Of a DNA stretch of 64,000 nt, positions 27,569 through 40,255 are shown one piece after another (the first letter of the stretch is position 1; the number at the start of each line of letters is the position of its first letter). Made by a program: the position numbers and the translations under genes. Origin of the DNA: Pseudescherichia vulneris NBRC 102420 (GTDB lineage Bacteria > Pseudomonadota > Gammaproteobacteria > Enterobacterales > Enterobacteriaceae). The notes beneath the pieces were generated by a model that saw nothing but the letters and a program-made list of their open reading frames with translations, was not told where the DNA came from and searched no databases. Location: assembly GCF_000759795.1 (NCBI RefSeq), contig NZ_BBMZ01000008.1, positions 248,001 through 312,000 on the forward strand. The letters run 5' to 3'.

Positions 27569-28339
27569 ATGCAGGCATTTCTGGAACATTTTATTACTCA
27601 ATCAGCGACCTATACGCTCATTGCGATCGCCCTCGTGGCTTTTCTGGAGTCGCTGGCGCTGGTGGGCCTGATCCTGCCCGGCACGGTGATGATGGCCGGG
27701 CTAGGAGCGCTGATCGGCAGCGGCGAGGTGAACTTCTGGTATGCCTGGCTGGCTGGGATTGTCGGCTGCCTGCTGGGAGACTGGATCTCCTTCTGGCTCG
27801 GTTGGCGCTTTAAGAAGCCGCTGCACCGCTGGTCGTTTATGAAAAAGAACAAGGCCCTGCTCGATAAAACCGAGCACGCCCTGCACCAGCACAGCATGTT
27901 TACCATCCTTGTCGGCCGCTTTGTTGGGCCAACCCGCCCGCTGGTGCCGATGGTTGCCGGGATGCTCGACCTTCCCGTCAGCAAGTTTATCCTGCCTAAC
28001 GTGATCGGCTGCCTGCTGTGGCCGCCGTTCTACTTTTTACCGGGCATTCTCGCCGGGGCGGCGATCGATATTCCTGCCGACGAGCAGAGCGGGGCGTTTA
28101 AGTGGCTGCTGCTGGGGGCGGCACTGCTGCTCTGGATTGCGGTGTGGCTCTGCTGGCGGCTGTGGCGCAGCGGCAGGTCCGGCAGCGATCGGCTGACAAA
28201 ATACCTGCCACGCGGACGGCTGCTGTGGGTTGCTCCGTTGCTGCTTGGCGTGGCGGTTATCGCCTGCGTGGCGGTGGCCCGTCATCCGCTGATGCCCACC
28301 TACTTAACGATTCTGGGTAAGGTTGTCACCGGTCACTGA
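27569..28339 (+). CDS. yabI: YabI, DedA family inner-membrane protein
   Basis: A 256-residue polytopic protein of the DedA/VTT family, whose members have been linked to lipid-carrier flipping and proton-motive-force homeostasis; this paralogue has no assigned role. Landmarks are [22 protein letters not shown], the conserved acidic [12 protein letters not shown] and the family motif [16 protein letters not shown], with four to six hydrophobic segments and a basic cytoplasmic stretch near 200-215. The start at 27569 matches the family; an in-frame stretch upstream is ignored. Its last 7 bases overlap the end of convergent thiQ. Confidence 0.94.
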   Translation: MQAFLEHFITQSATYTLIAIALVAFLESLALVGLILPGTVMMAGLGALIGSGEVNFWYAWLAGIVGCLLGDWISFWLGWRFKKPLHRWSFMKKNKALLDKTEHALHQHSMFTILVGRFVGPTRPLVPMVAGMLDLPVSKFILPNVIGCLLWPPFYFLPGILAGAAIDIPADEQSGAFKWLLLGAALLLWIAVWLCWRLWRSGRSGSDRLTKYLPRGRLLWVAPLLLGVAVIACVAVARHPLMPTYLTILGKVVTGH

Positions 28340-29034
28340 CGTGCAATGCCCAGCAGCGCCGAAACCGGGGCGCGACCGCTGACCAGCTCATCGGTTGCGC
28401 CGTCCCAGGCGATGCGTCCCTCGGCCACCACCAGCGCCCGGCTGGCGATGCGCGCGGCATCCTCAATGCTGTGGGAGACCATTAGCAGGGTGATGTTTTG
28501 CCGCTGGCAAATGCTCTGCACCAGGGCCAGCATCTCCTGACGCAGAGCCGGATCGAGCGCCGAGAACGGCTCATCCAGCAGCAGGATGGGCTGCTCCCGT
28601 ACCAGACAGCGCGCCAGCGCCACCCGCTGCCGCTGACCGCCGGAGAGCTGATCCGGCAGCCGGTCGAGCAGCGTCTCAAGCCCCATCTGGGCGGCAATCT
28701 CCGCCAGCTTCTGCTGCTGATCGACATTAAGCTTCAGGCCGGGATGCAGGCCGAGGCCGATGTTTTGCCGCACCGTCAGGTGGGTAAACAGATTGTTCTC
28801 CTGAAACAGCATTGATACCGGGCGGCGCGACGGCGGCGTAGCGGTATGCTCCTGCTCGCCAATCATCATCGTGCCGCTCACCGGCTGGATAAAACCGGCG
28901 ATCAGGTTGAGCAGCGTGCTTTTCCCCGCGCCGCTGGGTCCCAGTACGGCAATCTGCTCGCCCGCCTCGACGGCGAGCGTAAAGCGCATCGGCAGATGCT
29001 GGTAGAGCCAGGTGACATCAGTAAGTTTTAGCAT
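28333..29034 (-). CDS. thiQ: Thiamine ABC transporter ATP-binding protein ThiQ
   Basis: ATPase of the ThiBPQ importer for thiamine, thiamine phosphate and TPP; 233 residues. Walker [16 protein letters not shown]-loop LFQENNLF, signature [15 protein letters not shown], Walker [14 protein letters not shown] and switch His in MVSHSIEDA are all intact. ATG 29034 ([11 protein letters not shown]) is the family start; it overlaps the thiP end by 17 bp, so the genes are coupled. Expression should follow the TPP riboswitch upstream of thiB. Confidence 0.97.
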   Translation of the reverse strand: MLKLTDVTWLYQHLPMRFTLAVEAGEQIAVLGPSGAGKSTLLNLIAGFIQPVSGTMMIGEQEHTATPPSRRPVSMLFQENNLFTHLTVRQNIGLGLHPGLKLNVDQQQKLAEIAAQMGLETLLDRLPDQLSGGQRQRVALARCLVREQPILLLDEPFSALDPALRQEMLALVQSICQRQNITLLMVSHSIEDAARIASRALVVAEGRIAWDGATDELVSGRAPVSALLGIARQ

Positions 29035-30628
29035 GGCGGCCCGGAAGTTTTTCAATAACGGTAAAAAGAACAAAGCAGAGCGCCAGCAGGATCAGCGCCG
29101 TCACCGCCCCGTCCTGGCTGCGGTAGGAGCCAATCTGCTGGTAAAGATAGAAGGGCAGCGTGCGAAAATCTTCGTTGCCAAACAGCGCTACCACCCCAAA
29201 GTCGCCGATAGAGAGCACGCAGGCGAAGGCCAGCGCCTGGGCCAGCGGCCGCCGCAGCGCCCGCAGCTCCACCACCCGCAGGCGTGAAAAGCCGCGCATG
29301 CCCAACGATTCGCACAGCAGGCCATAGCGGGCGGTAATGTCCCGCATCGGGTTATCGAGCACCTTCTGGGCGTAAGGGATGGCCATCAGGGCATTGGTAA
29401 AGATCACGATCCCATCCGCCGAGGTGGGCAGGCCGACCGAGTTATTCAGCAGCAGAAAGAAGCCGGTTGCCAGCACGATGCCGGGCATGGCGAGGATCAG
29501 CATCCCGCTCAGCTCCAGCGCCTGGCCCCGGCGCAGCTGTCCGCGCGCCCGCAGCTCGCGGCTGCTCCAGAGCAGCATCATGGTGAGGATCACGCAGAGC
29601 AGCCCGGCCAGCAGGGCAATGCGCAGAGAGGTCCACACCGCCTGCCACAGCACCGGCTGGGCCAGCACCTCGGGCAGATTACGGTTTATCCCCTCGACGA
29701 TCACCGCCAGCAGGGGCGGCAGCAGGAGCAGCAGCGCCAGGCCAATCAGCAGGCCGTCCCCCAGCTGGGCGCGCCAGCTCTCTTCGGGATCGCGCCAGCC
29801 CTGGATCTGGCTGCTGCCCACCGGAATGGCCTTGCTCAGGCGCTGGCTCAGCAGAACCAGCGCCAGGCAGCAGATCATCTGCAATAGCCCCAGCAGCGCG
29901 GCGCGGCCGGGATCGTAGTCGAAGTTTAGGGCCTGGTAGATCGCCAGCTCAATAGTCGTCGCCTTAGGGCCGCCGCCTAGCGACAGCACGGTGGCGAAGC
30001 TGGCGAAGCAGAGCATAAAGATCAGCGCTGCCACCGGGGGGATCTGCCGTCGTAGCCACGGCCACTCAACGAAGCGGAAGAAGGCGAAACCGCGCATCCC
30101 CAGCTGGGCGGCAAGCTGGCGCTGCTCGCCGGGGATCTGCTCCAGAGCCTGGAGCAGCAGGCGGGTCGCCATCGGCAGGTTAAAAAAGATGTGTGCCAGC
30201 AGAATGCCGCTCAGCCCGTAGGGCGAAAATCCCCACTCCAGGCCGAGCGAGTCGCACAGCGAGGCCAGCCAGCCCTGACGGCCATAGACGGTGAGAATGC
30301 CAAACACCGCCACCAGCACCGGCAGGATCAGCGTCATCGCGCAGAGGCGGAGCAGCATTAGCCGTCCGGGAAAGCGGCGGCGATAGAGGGCGCGGGCCAG
30401 GAAAATAGCGGGCGTCACCGAGAGCAGGGCAGAGAGAAACGCCTGGCCAAAGGAGAAGGCCACCACGTGGCGCAGATAGCTATCGTGCCATAGCGCCGAG
30501 ACGTCGGTGGTCGGTGCGTTGAGCCAGAGGGCAAGAAACGCCGCCAGCGCGACCGCCACCAGCAGGGTAGCAGCGGCCGCGCCGGGCAGCAGCCAGCCGG
30601 GAATTAGCGGCTGGTCGCGCGAAGCCAC
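29018..30628 (-). CDS. thiP: Thiamine ABC transporter permease ThiP
   Basis: A 536-residue permease, same length as K-12, made of two fused BPD_transp_1 domains with about twelve membrane segments. Each half has an ATPase-coupling loop ([23 protein letters not shown] in the first; [22 protein letters not shown] in the second). The start codon is GTG at 30628, overlapping the last 25 bp of thiB, and the encoded N-terminus [13 protein letters not shown] matches the family. The end overlaps thiQ by 17 bp. Confidence 0.97.
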   Translation of the reverse strand: MASRDQPLIPGWLLPGAAAATLLVAVALAAFLALWLNAPTTDVSALWHDSYLRHVVAFSFGQAFLSALLSVTPAIFLARALYRRRFPGRLMLLRLCAMTLILPVLVAVFGILTVYGRQGWLASLCDSLGLEWGFSPYGLSGILLAHIFFNLPMATRLLLQALEQIPGEQRQLAAQLGMRGFAFFRFVEWPWLRRQIPPVAALIFMLCFASFATVLSLGGGPKATTIELAIYQALNFDYDPGRAALLGLLQMICCLALVLLSQRLSKAIPVGSSQIQGWRDPEESWRAQLGDGLLIGLALLLLLPPLLAVIVEGINRNLPEVLAQPVLWQAVWTSLRIALLAGLLCVILTMMLLWSSRELRARGQLRRGQALELSGMLILAMPGIVLATGFFLLLNNSVGLPTSADGIVIFTNALMAIPYAQKVLDNPMRDITARYGLLCESLGMRGFSRLRVVELRALRRPLAQALAFACVLSIGDFGVVALFGNEDFRTLPFYLYQQIGSYRSQDGAVTALILLALCFVLFTVIEKLPGRHAKTY

Positions 30629-31602
30629 GTGTTAATCCACTCAGCGCGTTGGGAGAAGACCTGCTGCGGCGTGAACTCCAGGGTGGTCTTCGGCTTCGTC
30701 AGCGAGTCAAAGCCCGCGGGCAGCGTCACGTTGCTTACCGGGTACATCCAGTTGCCAGTTGGGATGGCGTTCTGGAACGCCGGGCTCACCATAAACTTGA
30801 GGAACTTTTCCGCCAGCTCAGGCTGCTTGCTGGCCGCGGTACGAGCGGCTACCTCGACCTGCAGATAGTGGCCTTCGCTGAAGTCGGCTGCCGCGTAGTT
30901 ATCCTTTTTCTCTTCGATCAGGTGATAGGCCGGAGAGGTGGTGTAGCTCAGGACCAGATCGCTCTCGCCCTTCAGGAACAGACCGTAGGCTTCGCTCCAG
31001 CCTTTGGTGACGGTGACGGTTTTTGCCGCCAGCTTCTGCCATGCCTCAGGCGCTTCGTCGCCGTAGACTTTTTGCATCCACAGCAGCAGGCCCAGCCCTG
31101 GGGTACTGGTGCGCGGATCCTGATAGATCACCCGCCACTTCTGGTCGCTCTCTACCAGCTCTTTCAGGCTCTTCGGTGGGTTTTTCAGCTTGTTTTTGTC
31201 ATAGACAAAGGCAAAGTAGCCGTAGTCGAAGGGCACAAAGGTATCGTTTTTCCAGCCGCCGGGGACGTTAACGGCATCGGCCGCGACGCCGCTTTTGGCA
31301 AACAGGCCGGTCTGGCTGGCGGCGTCCAGCAGGTTATTGTCGAGGCCCAGTACCACGTCAGCCTTGCTGTTTTTGCCCTCCATGCGCAGACGGTTGAGCA
31401 GCGAGACGCCATCCTCCAGCGCCACCATCTTCAGCTCGCAGTTGCAGTCGGCCTCAAAGGCTTTTTTCACCGCAGGACCTGGCCCCCAGTCGGCAGCGAA
31501 CGAGTCGTAGGTATAGACGGTGAGAACGGGTTTATCAGAAGCCGGGGCGGCAAAAACGGGAGCGGCCACAAGCAGCAGCAGCGGCAGACATTTTTTTAAC
31601 AC
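30604..31602 (-). CDS. thiB: Thiamine-binding periplasmic protein ThiB (TbpA)
   Basis: Solute-binding protein that delivers thiamine and its phosphates to ThiPQ; 332 residues. It has a Sec signal peptide MLKKCLPLLLLVAAPVFA and the family blocks LTVYTYDSFAADWGPGP, VVLGLDNNLL, FDYGYFAFVYDK, YQDPRTSTPGLGLLLWMQ and PTGNWMYPVSN. I take GTG 31602 as start, six bases after GAGG; the frame is open to a TTG at 31614, which would sit on top of that ribosome site. Five residues (APASD) more than K-12 lie at the signal-peptide junction. Confidence 0.95.
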   Translation of the reverse strand: MLKKCLPLLLLVAAPVFAAPASDKPVLTVYTYDSFAADWGPGPAVKKAFEADCNCELKMVALEDGVSLLNRLRMEGKNSKADVVLGLDNNLLDAASQTGLFAKSGVAADAVNVPGGWKNDTFVPFDYGYFAFVYDKNKLKNPPKSLKELVESDQKWRVIYQDPRTSTPGLGLLLWMQKVYGDEAPEAWQKLAAKTVTVTKGWSEAYGLFLKGESDLVLSYTTSPAYHLIEEKKDNYAAADFSEGHYLQVEVAARTAASKQPELAEKFLKFMVSPAFQNAIPTGNWMYPVSNVTLPAGFDSLTKPKTTLEFTPQQVFSQRAEWINTWLRATSR

Positions 31603-31647
31603 TTTGCACCTCAATAGAAAGAGAGTGGCAAAGGATTTTGAGCAGCA

Positions 31648-31735
31648 GCCTCAAATCCCTTCGCCGGCGTTATCCGGATCAGGTTCGACGGGTATTTTCT
31701 CAGCACACGCATCGCGCAGCACCCCGTTGAGCACG
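31648..31735 (-). promoter_or_regulatory. TPP riboswitch (THI element) of thiBPQ
   Basis: The minus strand holds the conserved blocks CGGGGTGC, GTGCTGAGA, ACCCG, GAACCTGATCCGGATAA and GCCGGCGAAGGGA in the correct order, followed by a strand TTTGAGG able to pair around the thiB ribosome site. Ligand binding is expected to repress thiBPQ when TPP is plentiful. Confidence 0.93.
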
Positions 31736-31772
31736 GCCTCATTGTAGTGATTATGTAAGAAATCCGAAAGCC

Positions 31773-33428
31773 TTATGGGTCCGGCGGCGCAAACCATGCC
31801 GATTTAAAATCAAACCAGCCGAGGGTGTTCATCCGCAGGCCGCGCATGCTGCGCTGCCCCTGGATCATCAGCCAGTGGTGGATCAGCGGCACAATCGCCT
31901 TGCCCGCCAGCAGTTGCTGGCACCAGGCGGCTAAATTCATCTCGCCCGCCCGCCACTGCGTGGCATCCGCCTGCCAGTCGCGGGGAATGCACTTCTGTAA
32001 TAGCGGCACCTCATAGAGGTGGGTGAAGAGTGAGAAATCCAACGGCAGGGTAAAGTTAGCGCTGTTGAGCCAGATATCGCTCACCGCGTCGCCGCTGTGC
32101 CACTCCTCGTAATCCACCTCCTGAATATGCAGTGTCACCTGATGCGCCGCCAGCAGGGCGCTCATGGTCTGGGCCAGCACCCGGTGTTCGATATGTTCCC
32201 GGTAGTAGGTCAGGGTCAGCGACTCCAGCCCGGCTGGCTTTTCACTGCCGCCCGGCCGGGTATGATGCCAGCGCGGCAGCAGGCCGTAGGCCGGGAACCA
32301 GTAGCGCTGGTGGTGCTCCTCGGCGTGAAAAAGCAGGCTCGCCGGGGAGAGGATCTGGCTCACCCACTCCCGCACCTGCTGGCTGGCGCCACGACGAGTG
32401 CGGGCGTCAAACAATAGGTAGTAGCACCCCTCCTCAAGACGGCTCTCAACCGCTTTCTCCTCCCCACCGGGTCCCTCCAGCGTCAGGCCCGCGCTCAGAT
32501 CGTCGTTAACGTCGGGCAGCACCCAGACGTTCACCTCATCAATCAGCGCACGAAAGCCAAAGTAGTCATCAAAGGCGTGGATCTTCAGCTGGTTGCTGTT
32601 ATTGAGCGTGACCGCGTACGGCCCGGTGCCCACCGGCAGGCTGGCAAAGTTCTCCATGGTCGGCCACTCCTGGGGCAGGATCATCGACTGCACGTGGCCC
32701 AGCAGCCACGGTAGCCAGCTATCGGGCTGGGAGAGATGGATATCCAGCGTCCAGGGCGTCGGGGAGACGATCTCGGTGATATGCGAGTAGAGCGGCAGGG
32801 CGTTAACCCGCTGCAGGGAGGTAATAACGTCGCTCATCTCCAGCTCGCGGCCGTGGTGAAAATGAATGCCGGGGCGCAGATAAAAACGCCAGTGCAGCGG
32901 GGAGAGACGTTTCCAGTGGTGGGCGATATCCGGCTCCAGTTCCCCGTTTTCCTCATTTATCCGCGTTAGCGCGCTGAAGATCTGGCGGGCAATGTGGGTT
33001 TCCGAGCGGCGCAGGGCCGTGCCGGGCAGCAGGTTGCGTAATGGTCGGTAGTAGAGCACGCGCAGAATATGCCGTCCCTGACGAAAGCTTCTGCCAAGGT
33101 GCGAAACCAGCATCTGCCGTACGGCGCTTTTATCGCCCACCAGCTGTACCAGCTGATCGATGCGATCCTGATCCAGCAGATCCTCCGCCCGCTGCTGCTG
33201 GAGCGCAAGGCCGGTATAGAGAAAGGTAAGGCGTGAGCGTTTGCCGCGACCGGCTTCCGCCTCCCACGTCAGCCAGCCGCGCTGCTGCATAGCGTTAAGC
33301 AGGGTACGCATATGGCGGCGGGAACAACTTAGCTGCTCCGCCAGCTCGTTCAGCGTCGTCTCCCGAGATGCGCCGTTGCAGCACTGCCAGAGGCGGATAA
33401 ACTGTTGTTGCAGACGACCAGAGGACAT
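31773..33428 (-). CDS. sgrR: Transcriptional regulator SgrR
   Basis: Activates the small RNA sgrS and represses itself under glucose-phosphate stress; 551 residues as in K-12. An N-terminal winged helix (about 5-110, with [22 protein letters not shown] split across its helices) precedes a solute-binding-protein-like domain (about 160-540, with [26 protein letters not shown] and [11 protein letters not shown]). It is divergent from sgrS, and its start lies only 67 bp from the sgrS 5' end, so both promoters share operator DNA. Confidence 0.96.
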   Translation of the reverse strand: MSSGRLQQQFIRLWQCCNGASRETTLNELAEQLSCSRRHMRTLLNAMQQRGWLTWEAEAGRGKRSRLTFLYTGLALQQQRAEDLLDQDRIDQLVQLVGDKSAVRQMLVSHLGRSFRQGRHILRVLYYRPLRNLLPGTALRRSETHIARQIFSALTRINEENGELEPDIAHHWKRLSPLHWRFYLRPGIHFHHGRELEMSDVITSLQRVNALPLYSHITEIVSPTPWTLDIHLSQPDSWLPWLLGHVQSMILPQEWPTMENFASLPVGTGPYAVTLNNSNQLKIHAFDDYFGFRALIDEVNVWVLPDVNDDLSAGLTLEGPGGEEKAVESRLEEGCYYLLFDARTRRGASQQVREWVSQILSPASLLFHAEEHHQRYWFPAYGLLPRWHHTRPGGSEKPAGLESLTLTYYREHIEHRVLAQTMSALLAAHQVTLHIQEVDYEEWHSGDAVSDIWLNSANFTLPLDFSLFTHLYEVPLLQKCIPRDWQADATQWRAGEMNLAAWCQQLLAGKAIVPLIHHWLMIQGQRSMRGLRMNTLGWFDFKSAWFAPPDP

Positions 33429-33495
33429 AAAAGGGGAACTCCCGGCGAAAAGTCAGCAATTTATTTTTCCCTATATTAAGCCAATAATCCTTGCA

Positions 33496-33588
33496 GATGA
33501 AAGCGGTGCCCAACTGCTTTTATCTTGTGTGACTGAGTATTGGTGCTTATCGCCACGCCAGCAGCTATGATCCTGCTGGCTTTTTTCT
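33496..33588 (+). ncRNA. sgrS: SgrS small RNA, short form without sgrT
   Basis: A Hfq-dependent RNA that in E. coli pairs with ptsG mRNA during glucose-phosphate stress. The 19-base ptsG-pairing segment GTGTGACTGAGTATTGGTG is intact at 33527-33545. It is followed by the terminator (arms 33557-33564 and 33573-33580, then a T tract). The 5' end GATGAAAGCGGTGCCC resembles the K-12 SgrS 5' end and has AATAAT at 33483-33488 as a -10. Between them only about 15 bases remain where K-12 has the 43-codon sgrT, so this RNA is about 93 bases instead of 227. The only ATG opens an 11-codon frame unrelated to SgrT. Exact ends are inferred. Confidence 0.88.
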
Positions 33589-33613
33589 TTTCTCACACGC
33601 TAAAAGGATGCTT

Positions 33614-34792
33614 ATGCTCTGGCTGATGACAATGGGAAGGCGGCTGAACGGGGTCTACGCCGCGTTTATGATCGTCGCATTTATGATGGGCATCGCCGGA
33701 GCGCTACAGGCGCCGACGCTGAGCCTTTTTCTCAGCCGCGAAGTGGGGGCCGAGCCGTTCTGGGTTGGGCTGTTCTACACCGTCAACGCCATCGCCGGGA
33801 TCCTCGTCAGCCTGTGGCTGGCGAAACGATCCGACAGCCAGGGCGATCGTCGCAAGCTGATCATGTTCTGCTGTGTGATGGCGGTGGGCAACGCGCTGCT
33901 GTTCGCTTTTAACCGCCACTACTTAACGCTTATCACCTGCGGCGTGCTGCTGGCTTCGCTGGCCAACACCGCCATGCCGCAGCTCTTTGCTCTCGCCAGG
34001 GAGTATGCTGATAGCTCCGCCCGCGAGGTGGTGATGTTCAGCTCGGTGATGCGCGCCCAGCTCTCGCTGGCGTGGGTGATCGGTCCGCCGCTGGCCTTTA
34101 TGCTGGCGCTAAACTACGGCTTCACCGCCATGTTCTCTATCGCTGCCGGGATCTTTATCATCAGCCTGGCGCTGATTGCGCTGATCCTGCCCTCGGTGGC
34201 AAGGGTGGAGCAGCCAGCGGACGTGGCGGTCACGCAGATAAGCGGCTGGCGCGACGGCAACGTGCGCAAGCTGTTTGTCGCCTCCACGCTGATGTGGACC
34301 TGCAATACCATGTACATCATCGATATGCCGCTATGGATCAGCGGCGATCTCGGCCTGCCCGATCGACTGGCGGGGATCCTGATGGGCACCGCCGCCGGGC
34401 TGGAGATCCCGGCGATGATCCTTGCTGGGTACTACGTTAAACGTATCGGCAAGCGGCGGATGATGACCCTGGCGGTCGCGGCGGGCGTGCTGTTCTACAT
34501 CGGGCTGATCTTCTTTCATACCGAGCATGCGCTGCTGCTGTTACAGCTCTTCAATGCGGTGTTTATTGGGATTGTTGCCGGGATCGGCATGCTCTGGTTT
34601 CAGGATCTGATGCCTGGACGGGCAGGAGCGGCCACCACGCTGTTTACCAACAGTATCTCTACCGGGGTGATTTTAGCGGGGGTCATTCAAGGGGCGCTGG
34701 CGCAAAGCTATGGCCATGGGATGGTCTACTGGGCTATCGCGGGGATATCACTGCTGACGCTGGGGCTGACAATGCGGGTGAAGGATGTGTGA
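33614..34792 (+). CDS. setA: Sugar efflux transporter SetA
   Basis: Major-facilitator exporter of glucosides, lactose and sugar analogues, part of the sugar-phosphate stress response; 392 residues as in K-12, with twelve predicted membrane segments. Landmarks are RRLNGVYAAFMIVAFMMG at the start, AKRSDSQGDRRKLI in the loop between segments 2 and 3, WVIGPPLAFMLAL, and GRAGAATTLFTNSISTG. ATG 33614 is preferred over 33608 because AAAAGGA lies right before the latter. It begins 25 bp after the SgrS T tract, so read-through from the sgrS promoter could contribute. Confidence 0.95.
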   Translation: MLWLMTMGRRLNGVYAAFMIVAFMMGIAGALQAPTLSLFLSREVGAEPFWVGLFYTVNAIAGILVSLWLAKRSDSQGDRRKLIMFCCVMAVGNALLFAFNRHYLTLITCGVLLASLANTAMPQLFALAREYADSSAREVVMFSSVMRAQLSLAWVIGPPLAFMLALNYGFTAMFSIAAGIFIISLALIALILPSVARVEQPADVAVTQISGWRDGNVRKLFVASTLMWTCNTMYIIDMPLWISGDLGLPDRLAGILMGTAAGLEIPAMILAGYYVKRIGKRRMMTLAVAAGVLFYIGLIFFHTEHALLLLQLFNAVFIGIVAGIGMLWFQDLMPGRAGAATTLFTNSISTGVILAGVIQGALAQSYGHGMVYWAIAGISLLTLGLTMRVKDV

Positions 34793-34818
34793 TTGACGTA
34801 GCCGCAAGGGGGCTGTAG

Positions 34819-34876
34819 GCCCGGCAAGCGTAGCGCCGCCGGGCATAAACGCCGGATGGCGCTGCGCTTATCCGGC
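34819..34876. repeat. BIME: two REP units in opposite orientation
   Basis: REP unit one at 34819-34844 (arms GCCCGGC/GCCGGGC) and unit two, inverted, at 34851-34876 (arms GCCGGAT/ATCCGGC). A partial third (GCCGGGTAAG) lies at about 34890-34899. They follow the setA stop. Confidence 0.85.
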
Positions 34877-34912
34877 CTACGAAATGGCAGGCCGGGTAAG
34901 ATATCTAACGAC

Positions 34913-35125
34913 TTATTTGTACAGCTCAGCCGTCATATGAACGGTGTTGTTGACGTTGGCTTCGGTGATTTTATAGGAAGACGCACCGGCCTGCTCTGCC
35001 TGAACGGCGATTTTCGCTTCGGCATCATCAATGGTGGTACCGCTGGCAGTGACGCTCTGGGCAAACGCACCAAATGAGAGAGTTGAGAGGGCAACGGCGG
35101 CAACAAGAGTTTTAATCGATTTCAT
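34913..35125 (-). CDS. DUF1471 (YhcN/BhsA/McbA) family periplasmic protein
   Basis: A 70-residue exported protein: Sec signal peptide MKSIKTLVAAVALSTLSFGAFA, then a mature domain with SVTASGTTIDDAEAKIA, EQAGASSYKITEANVNNTVHMTAELYK. The DUF1471 fold is indicated by ATAxTLDDAExxxAxxAxxxGAxxYxI-type spacing. Relatives such as BhsA and YhcN respond to acid, copper or peroxide; which one this matches I cannot say. A strong AAGGAAC ribosome site precedes ATG 35125. No gene occupies this place in K-12, where setA and leuD are neighbours. The upstream 35126-35270 stretch is AT-rich and presumably holds its promoter. Confidence 0.85.
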   Translation of the reverse strand: MKSIKTLVAAVALSTLSFGAFAQSVTASGTTIDDAEAKIAVQAEQAGASSYKITEANVNNTVHMTAELYK

Positions 35126-35272
35126 GGGGTGTTCCTTAAGCTTGATTTTTGTCTGGGGTCGTTAATTAGTTAACGATCGATAGATAAATGATAGGCGCGA
35201 TCGGCTATACGCGTCAACACTATTTTATAACGAGCATTAATTAATTTAGGAAAGCTAAGGAATTCAACGCAT

Positions 35273-35301
35273 AAAAAAACGGCGGGGATCGCTCCCCGCC
35301 G
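35273..35301 (-). terminator. Terminator of the leuABCD operon
   Basis: A perfect 9-bp GC-rich stem (35280-35288 with 35293-35301), TCGC loop, then T7 on the minus strand at 35279-35273. It lies 27 bp after the leuD stop. Confidence 0.9.
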
Positions 35302-35328
35302 CTGATGGTGTCTAAAACCGCAAGCAAA

Positions 35329-35934
35329 TTAGTTCATAAAGGCAGGCTGCTGCTGTTCATAGGCGGAGATAGCCTCTTCGTGCTGCAGCGTCAGGCCAAT
35401 GCTGTCCAGGCCGTTTAACATGCAGTGGCGGCGGAACGCGTCGATATTAAAGCTGTAGGATTTCTCTCCGGCGATAACCTTCTGCGCCTCCAGGTCCACC
35501 ACGAAGGAGATGCCGGGATTGCTCTGCACCAGACTAAACAGCTCATCCACTTCGTCATCGCTCAGCGTGACCGGCAGCAGCTGGTTGTTAAAGCTGTTGC
35601 CGTAGAAGATATCGGCAAAGCTCGGGGCAATAACCACCTTAAAGCCGTAGTCGGTCAGGGCCCATGGCGCGTGCTCGCGCGAGGAGCCACAGCCAAAGTT
35701 CTCCCGCGCCAGCAGGATTGAGGCGCCTTTATACTGCGGAAAGTTCAGCACGAACGCCGGGTTCGGCTGCTCGCCTTTGTCGTCGAGGAAACGCCAGTCG
35801 TTAAACAGATGTGCCCCAAAGCCGGTACGCGTAACCTTCTGTAAAAACTGCTTCGGAATGATTGCATCGGTATCAACGTTGGCGGCATCCAAAGGGACAA
35901 CCAGGCCGGTATGCTGGATAAATTTCTCTGCCAT
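35329..35934 (-). CDS. leuD: 3-isopropylmalate dehydratase small subunit
   Basis: Forms isopropylmalate isomerase with LeuC, turning 2-isopropylmalate into 3-isopropylmalate; 201 residues as in K-12. Aconitase swivel-domain features are [13 protein letters not shown], the substrate-binding block [20 protein letters not shown], and [17 protein letters not shown]. The start at 35934 ([10 protein letters not shown]) is 10 bp after leuC; the open frame extends into the leuC 3' end but is not used. Last gene of the operon. Confidence 0.97.
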   Translation of the reverse strand: MAEKFIQHTGLVVPLDAANVDTDAIIPKQFLQKVTRTGFGAHLFNDWRFLDDKGEQPNPAFVLNFPQYKGASILLARENFGCGSSREHAPWALTDYGFKVVIAPSFADIFYGNSFNNQLLPVTLSDDEVDELFSLVQSNPGISFVVDLEAQKVIAGEKSYSFNIDAFRRHCMLNGLDSIGLTLQHEEAISAYEQQQPAFMN

Positions 35935-35944
35935 GGTGGTCTCC

Positions 35945-37345
35945 TTATTTGATACTGCGAATATCGGCGAAGTGGCCGGTGACGGCGGCCGCGGCGGCCA
36001 TTGCCGGGCTGACCAGGTGGGTGCGTCCCCCGCGCCCCTGGCGACCTTCAAAGTTACGGTTGCTGGTGGAGGCGCAGCGCTCGCCTGGGTTCAGACGATC
36101 GTTGTTCATCGCCAGGCACATGGAGCAGCCCGGCAGGCGCCACTCAAAGCCCGCCTCGATAAAGATCTTGTCCAGACCTTCTGCTTCTGCCTGGGCCTTC
36201 ACCGGGCCAGAGCCAGGCACGACCAGCGCCTGAACGCCGGGCGCAACCTTACGTCCTTTGGCGATCTCTGCCGCCGCGCGCAGGTCTTCAATGCGCGAGT
36301 TGGTACAGGAACCAATGAACACCTTATCAATGTTCACCTCGGTCAGCGGAATGCCCGGCTTCAGGCCCATATAGGCCAACGCCTTCTCTGCGCTGGCGCG
36401 CTCAACCGGATCGGCAAACGACGCCGGATCGGGAATGTTTTCGCCGACGGCGATGACCTGGCCTGGGTTAGTTCCCCAGGTGATCTGCGGGGCGATCTCT
36501 GACGCCTGCAACGTGACCACGGTGTCAAAGGTGGCGCCTTCGTCAGTTTTCAGCGTCTTCCAGTAGGCTACCGCCTCATCGAAATCGGTGCCCTTCGGCG
36601 CGTGCAGACGGCCTCGCACATAGTTAAAGGTGGTTTCGTCAGGGGCGACGATACCCGCTTTAGCACCCATCTCAATGGCCATGTTGCACAGGGTCATCCG
36701 ACCCTCCATGCTCAGCGCCTGAATAGCTTCGCCGCAGAACTCGACCACGTGGCCGGTACCGCCCGCGCTGCCTGTCTTGCCGATGATCGCCAGTACGATA
36801 TCTTTGGCGGTGATGCCCGGTGCGGCCTGGCCCTGTACTTCAATCTTCATGGTTTTGGCGCGGCCCTGCTTCAGGGTTTGAGTCGCCAATACGTGCTCAA
36901 CTTCCGAGGTGCCGATCCCGAAGGCCAGTGCGCCGAAGGCACCGTGAGTGGCGGTATGGGAGTCGCCGCAGACGATGGTCATTCCCGGCAGGGTGATCCC
37001 TTGCTCCGGCCCCATCACGTGGACGATGCCCTGGTAGGGGTGATTCAGATCGTACAGCTCCACGCCAAACTCGTTGCAGTTCTTGATCAGCTCCTGCATC
37101 TGAATGCGCGCCATTTCGCCCGAGGCGTTGATATCTTTCGTCTGGGTCGAGACGTTGTGATCCATGGTGGCGAAGGTTTTACCCGGCTGACGCACCGGGC
37201 GATGGTGCGCGCGCAGGCCATCAAACGCCTGCGGGGAGGTCACCTCATGCACCAGATGCCTGTCGATATAGAGCAGCGGGGTTTCGTTCGGCGCTTCATA
37301 GACCACGTGGGCGTCAAACAACTTCTCATACAAACTCTTGGCCAT
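35945..37345 (-). CDS. leuC: 3-isopropylmalate dehydratase large subunit
   Basis: Catalytic 4Fe-4S subunit of isopropylmalate isomerase; 466 residues as in K-12. N-terminal [17 protein letters not shown] and TMDHNVST, the active-site [21 protein letters not shown], and three cluster cysteines in [13 protein letters not shown] (one) and [11 protein letters not shown] (two). LeuB ends 2 bp upstream of its start. The enzyme is oxygen-sensitive through its cluster. Confidence 0.97.
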   Translation of the reverse strand: MAKSLYEKLFDAHVVYEAPNETPLLYIDRHLVHEVTSPQAFDGLRAHHRPVRQPGKTFATMDHNVSTQTKDINASGEMARIQMQELIKNCNEFGVELYDLNHPYQGIVHVMGPEQGITLPGMTIVCGDSHTATHGAFGALAFGIGTSEVEHVLATQTLKQGRAKTMKIEVQGQAAPGITAKDIVLAIIGKTGSAGGTGHVVEFCGEAIQALSMEGRMTLCNMAIEMGAKAGIVAPDETTFNYVRGRLHAPKGTDFDEAVAYWKTLKTDEGATFDTVVTLQASEIAPQITWGTNPGQVIAVGENIPDPASFADPVERASAEKALAYMGLKPGIPLTEVNIDKVFIGSCTNSRIEDLRAAAEIAKGRKVAPGVQALVVPGSGPVKAQAEAEGLDKIFIEAGFEWRLPGCSMCLAMNNDRLNPGERCASTSNRNFEGRQGRGGRTHLVSPAMAAAAAVTGHFADIRSIK

Positions 37346-37347
37346 GA

Positions 37348-40010
<2,663 letters not shown>

Positions 40011-40054
40011 GGTTTAGGTCCTTGTCTGTCGGAAGTCGCCTTGTGCTACGAGCA

Positions 40055-40082
40055 TAAAAAAACCCGCGCATTGGCGCGGGTT
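40055..40082 (-). terminator. leu operon attenuator
   Basis: A perfect 9-bp stem (40061-40069 with 40074-40082), ATTG loop, then a run of T on the minus strand to 40054. It lies between leuL and leuA. Ribosome stalling at the leucine codons of leuL is expected to prevent its formation. Confidence 0.9.
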
Positions 40083-40105
40083 CTCTGTTTTAACCGGAAG
40101 CTGAC

Positions 40106-40192
40106 TTAACTCTGTTTGTCGCCCACCAGTCCACCGCGCAATGAGGATGCGTTTAGTAGTAGTAGACCGGCGATACGAACGTTGCGAATCAT
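40106..40192 (-). CDS. leuL: leu operon leader peptide
   Basis: A 28-residue leader, MIRNVRIAGLLLLNASS and onward, ending GDKQS. Four consecutive Leu codons (all CTA, the rarest leucine codon) at positions 10-13 sense charged tRNA-Leu, as in K-12, where the run is at the same place. The rest of the peptide has drifted. Stop at 40108-40106, 24 bp before the attenuator stem. Confidence 0.93.
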   Translation of the reverse strand: MIRNVRIAGLLLLNASSLRGGLVGDKQS

Positions 40193-40226
40193 GCGTCAGG
40201 CTCCAGATGAAATCGATATGCTTTTA

Positions 40227-40255
40227 GTGGTACTGGATATGGCAGGTGATGTCAA
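40227..40255 (-). promoter_or_regulatory. leu operon promoter
   Basis: Minus strand TTGACA at 40255-40250, 17-base spacer, TACCAC at 40232-40227, followed by TAAAAGCATATCG as in the K-12 leu promoter. It lies about 35 bp upstream of leuL. Confidence 0.75.

Noticed and set aside
31603..31614. TTG at 31614 as the thiB start
   Set aside because: It would overlap the GAGG ribosome site that serves GTG 31602, and the family protein begins at the GTG.
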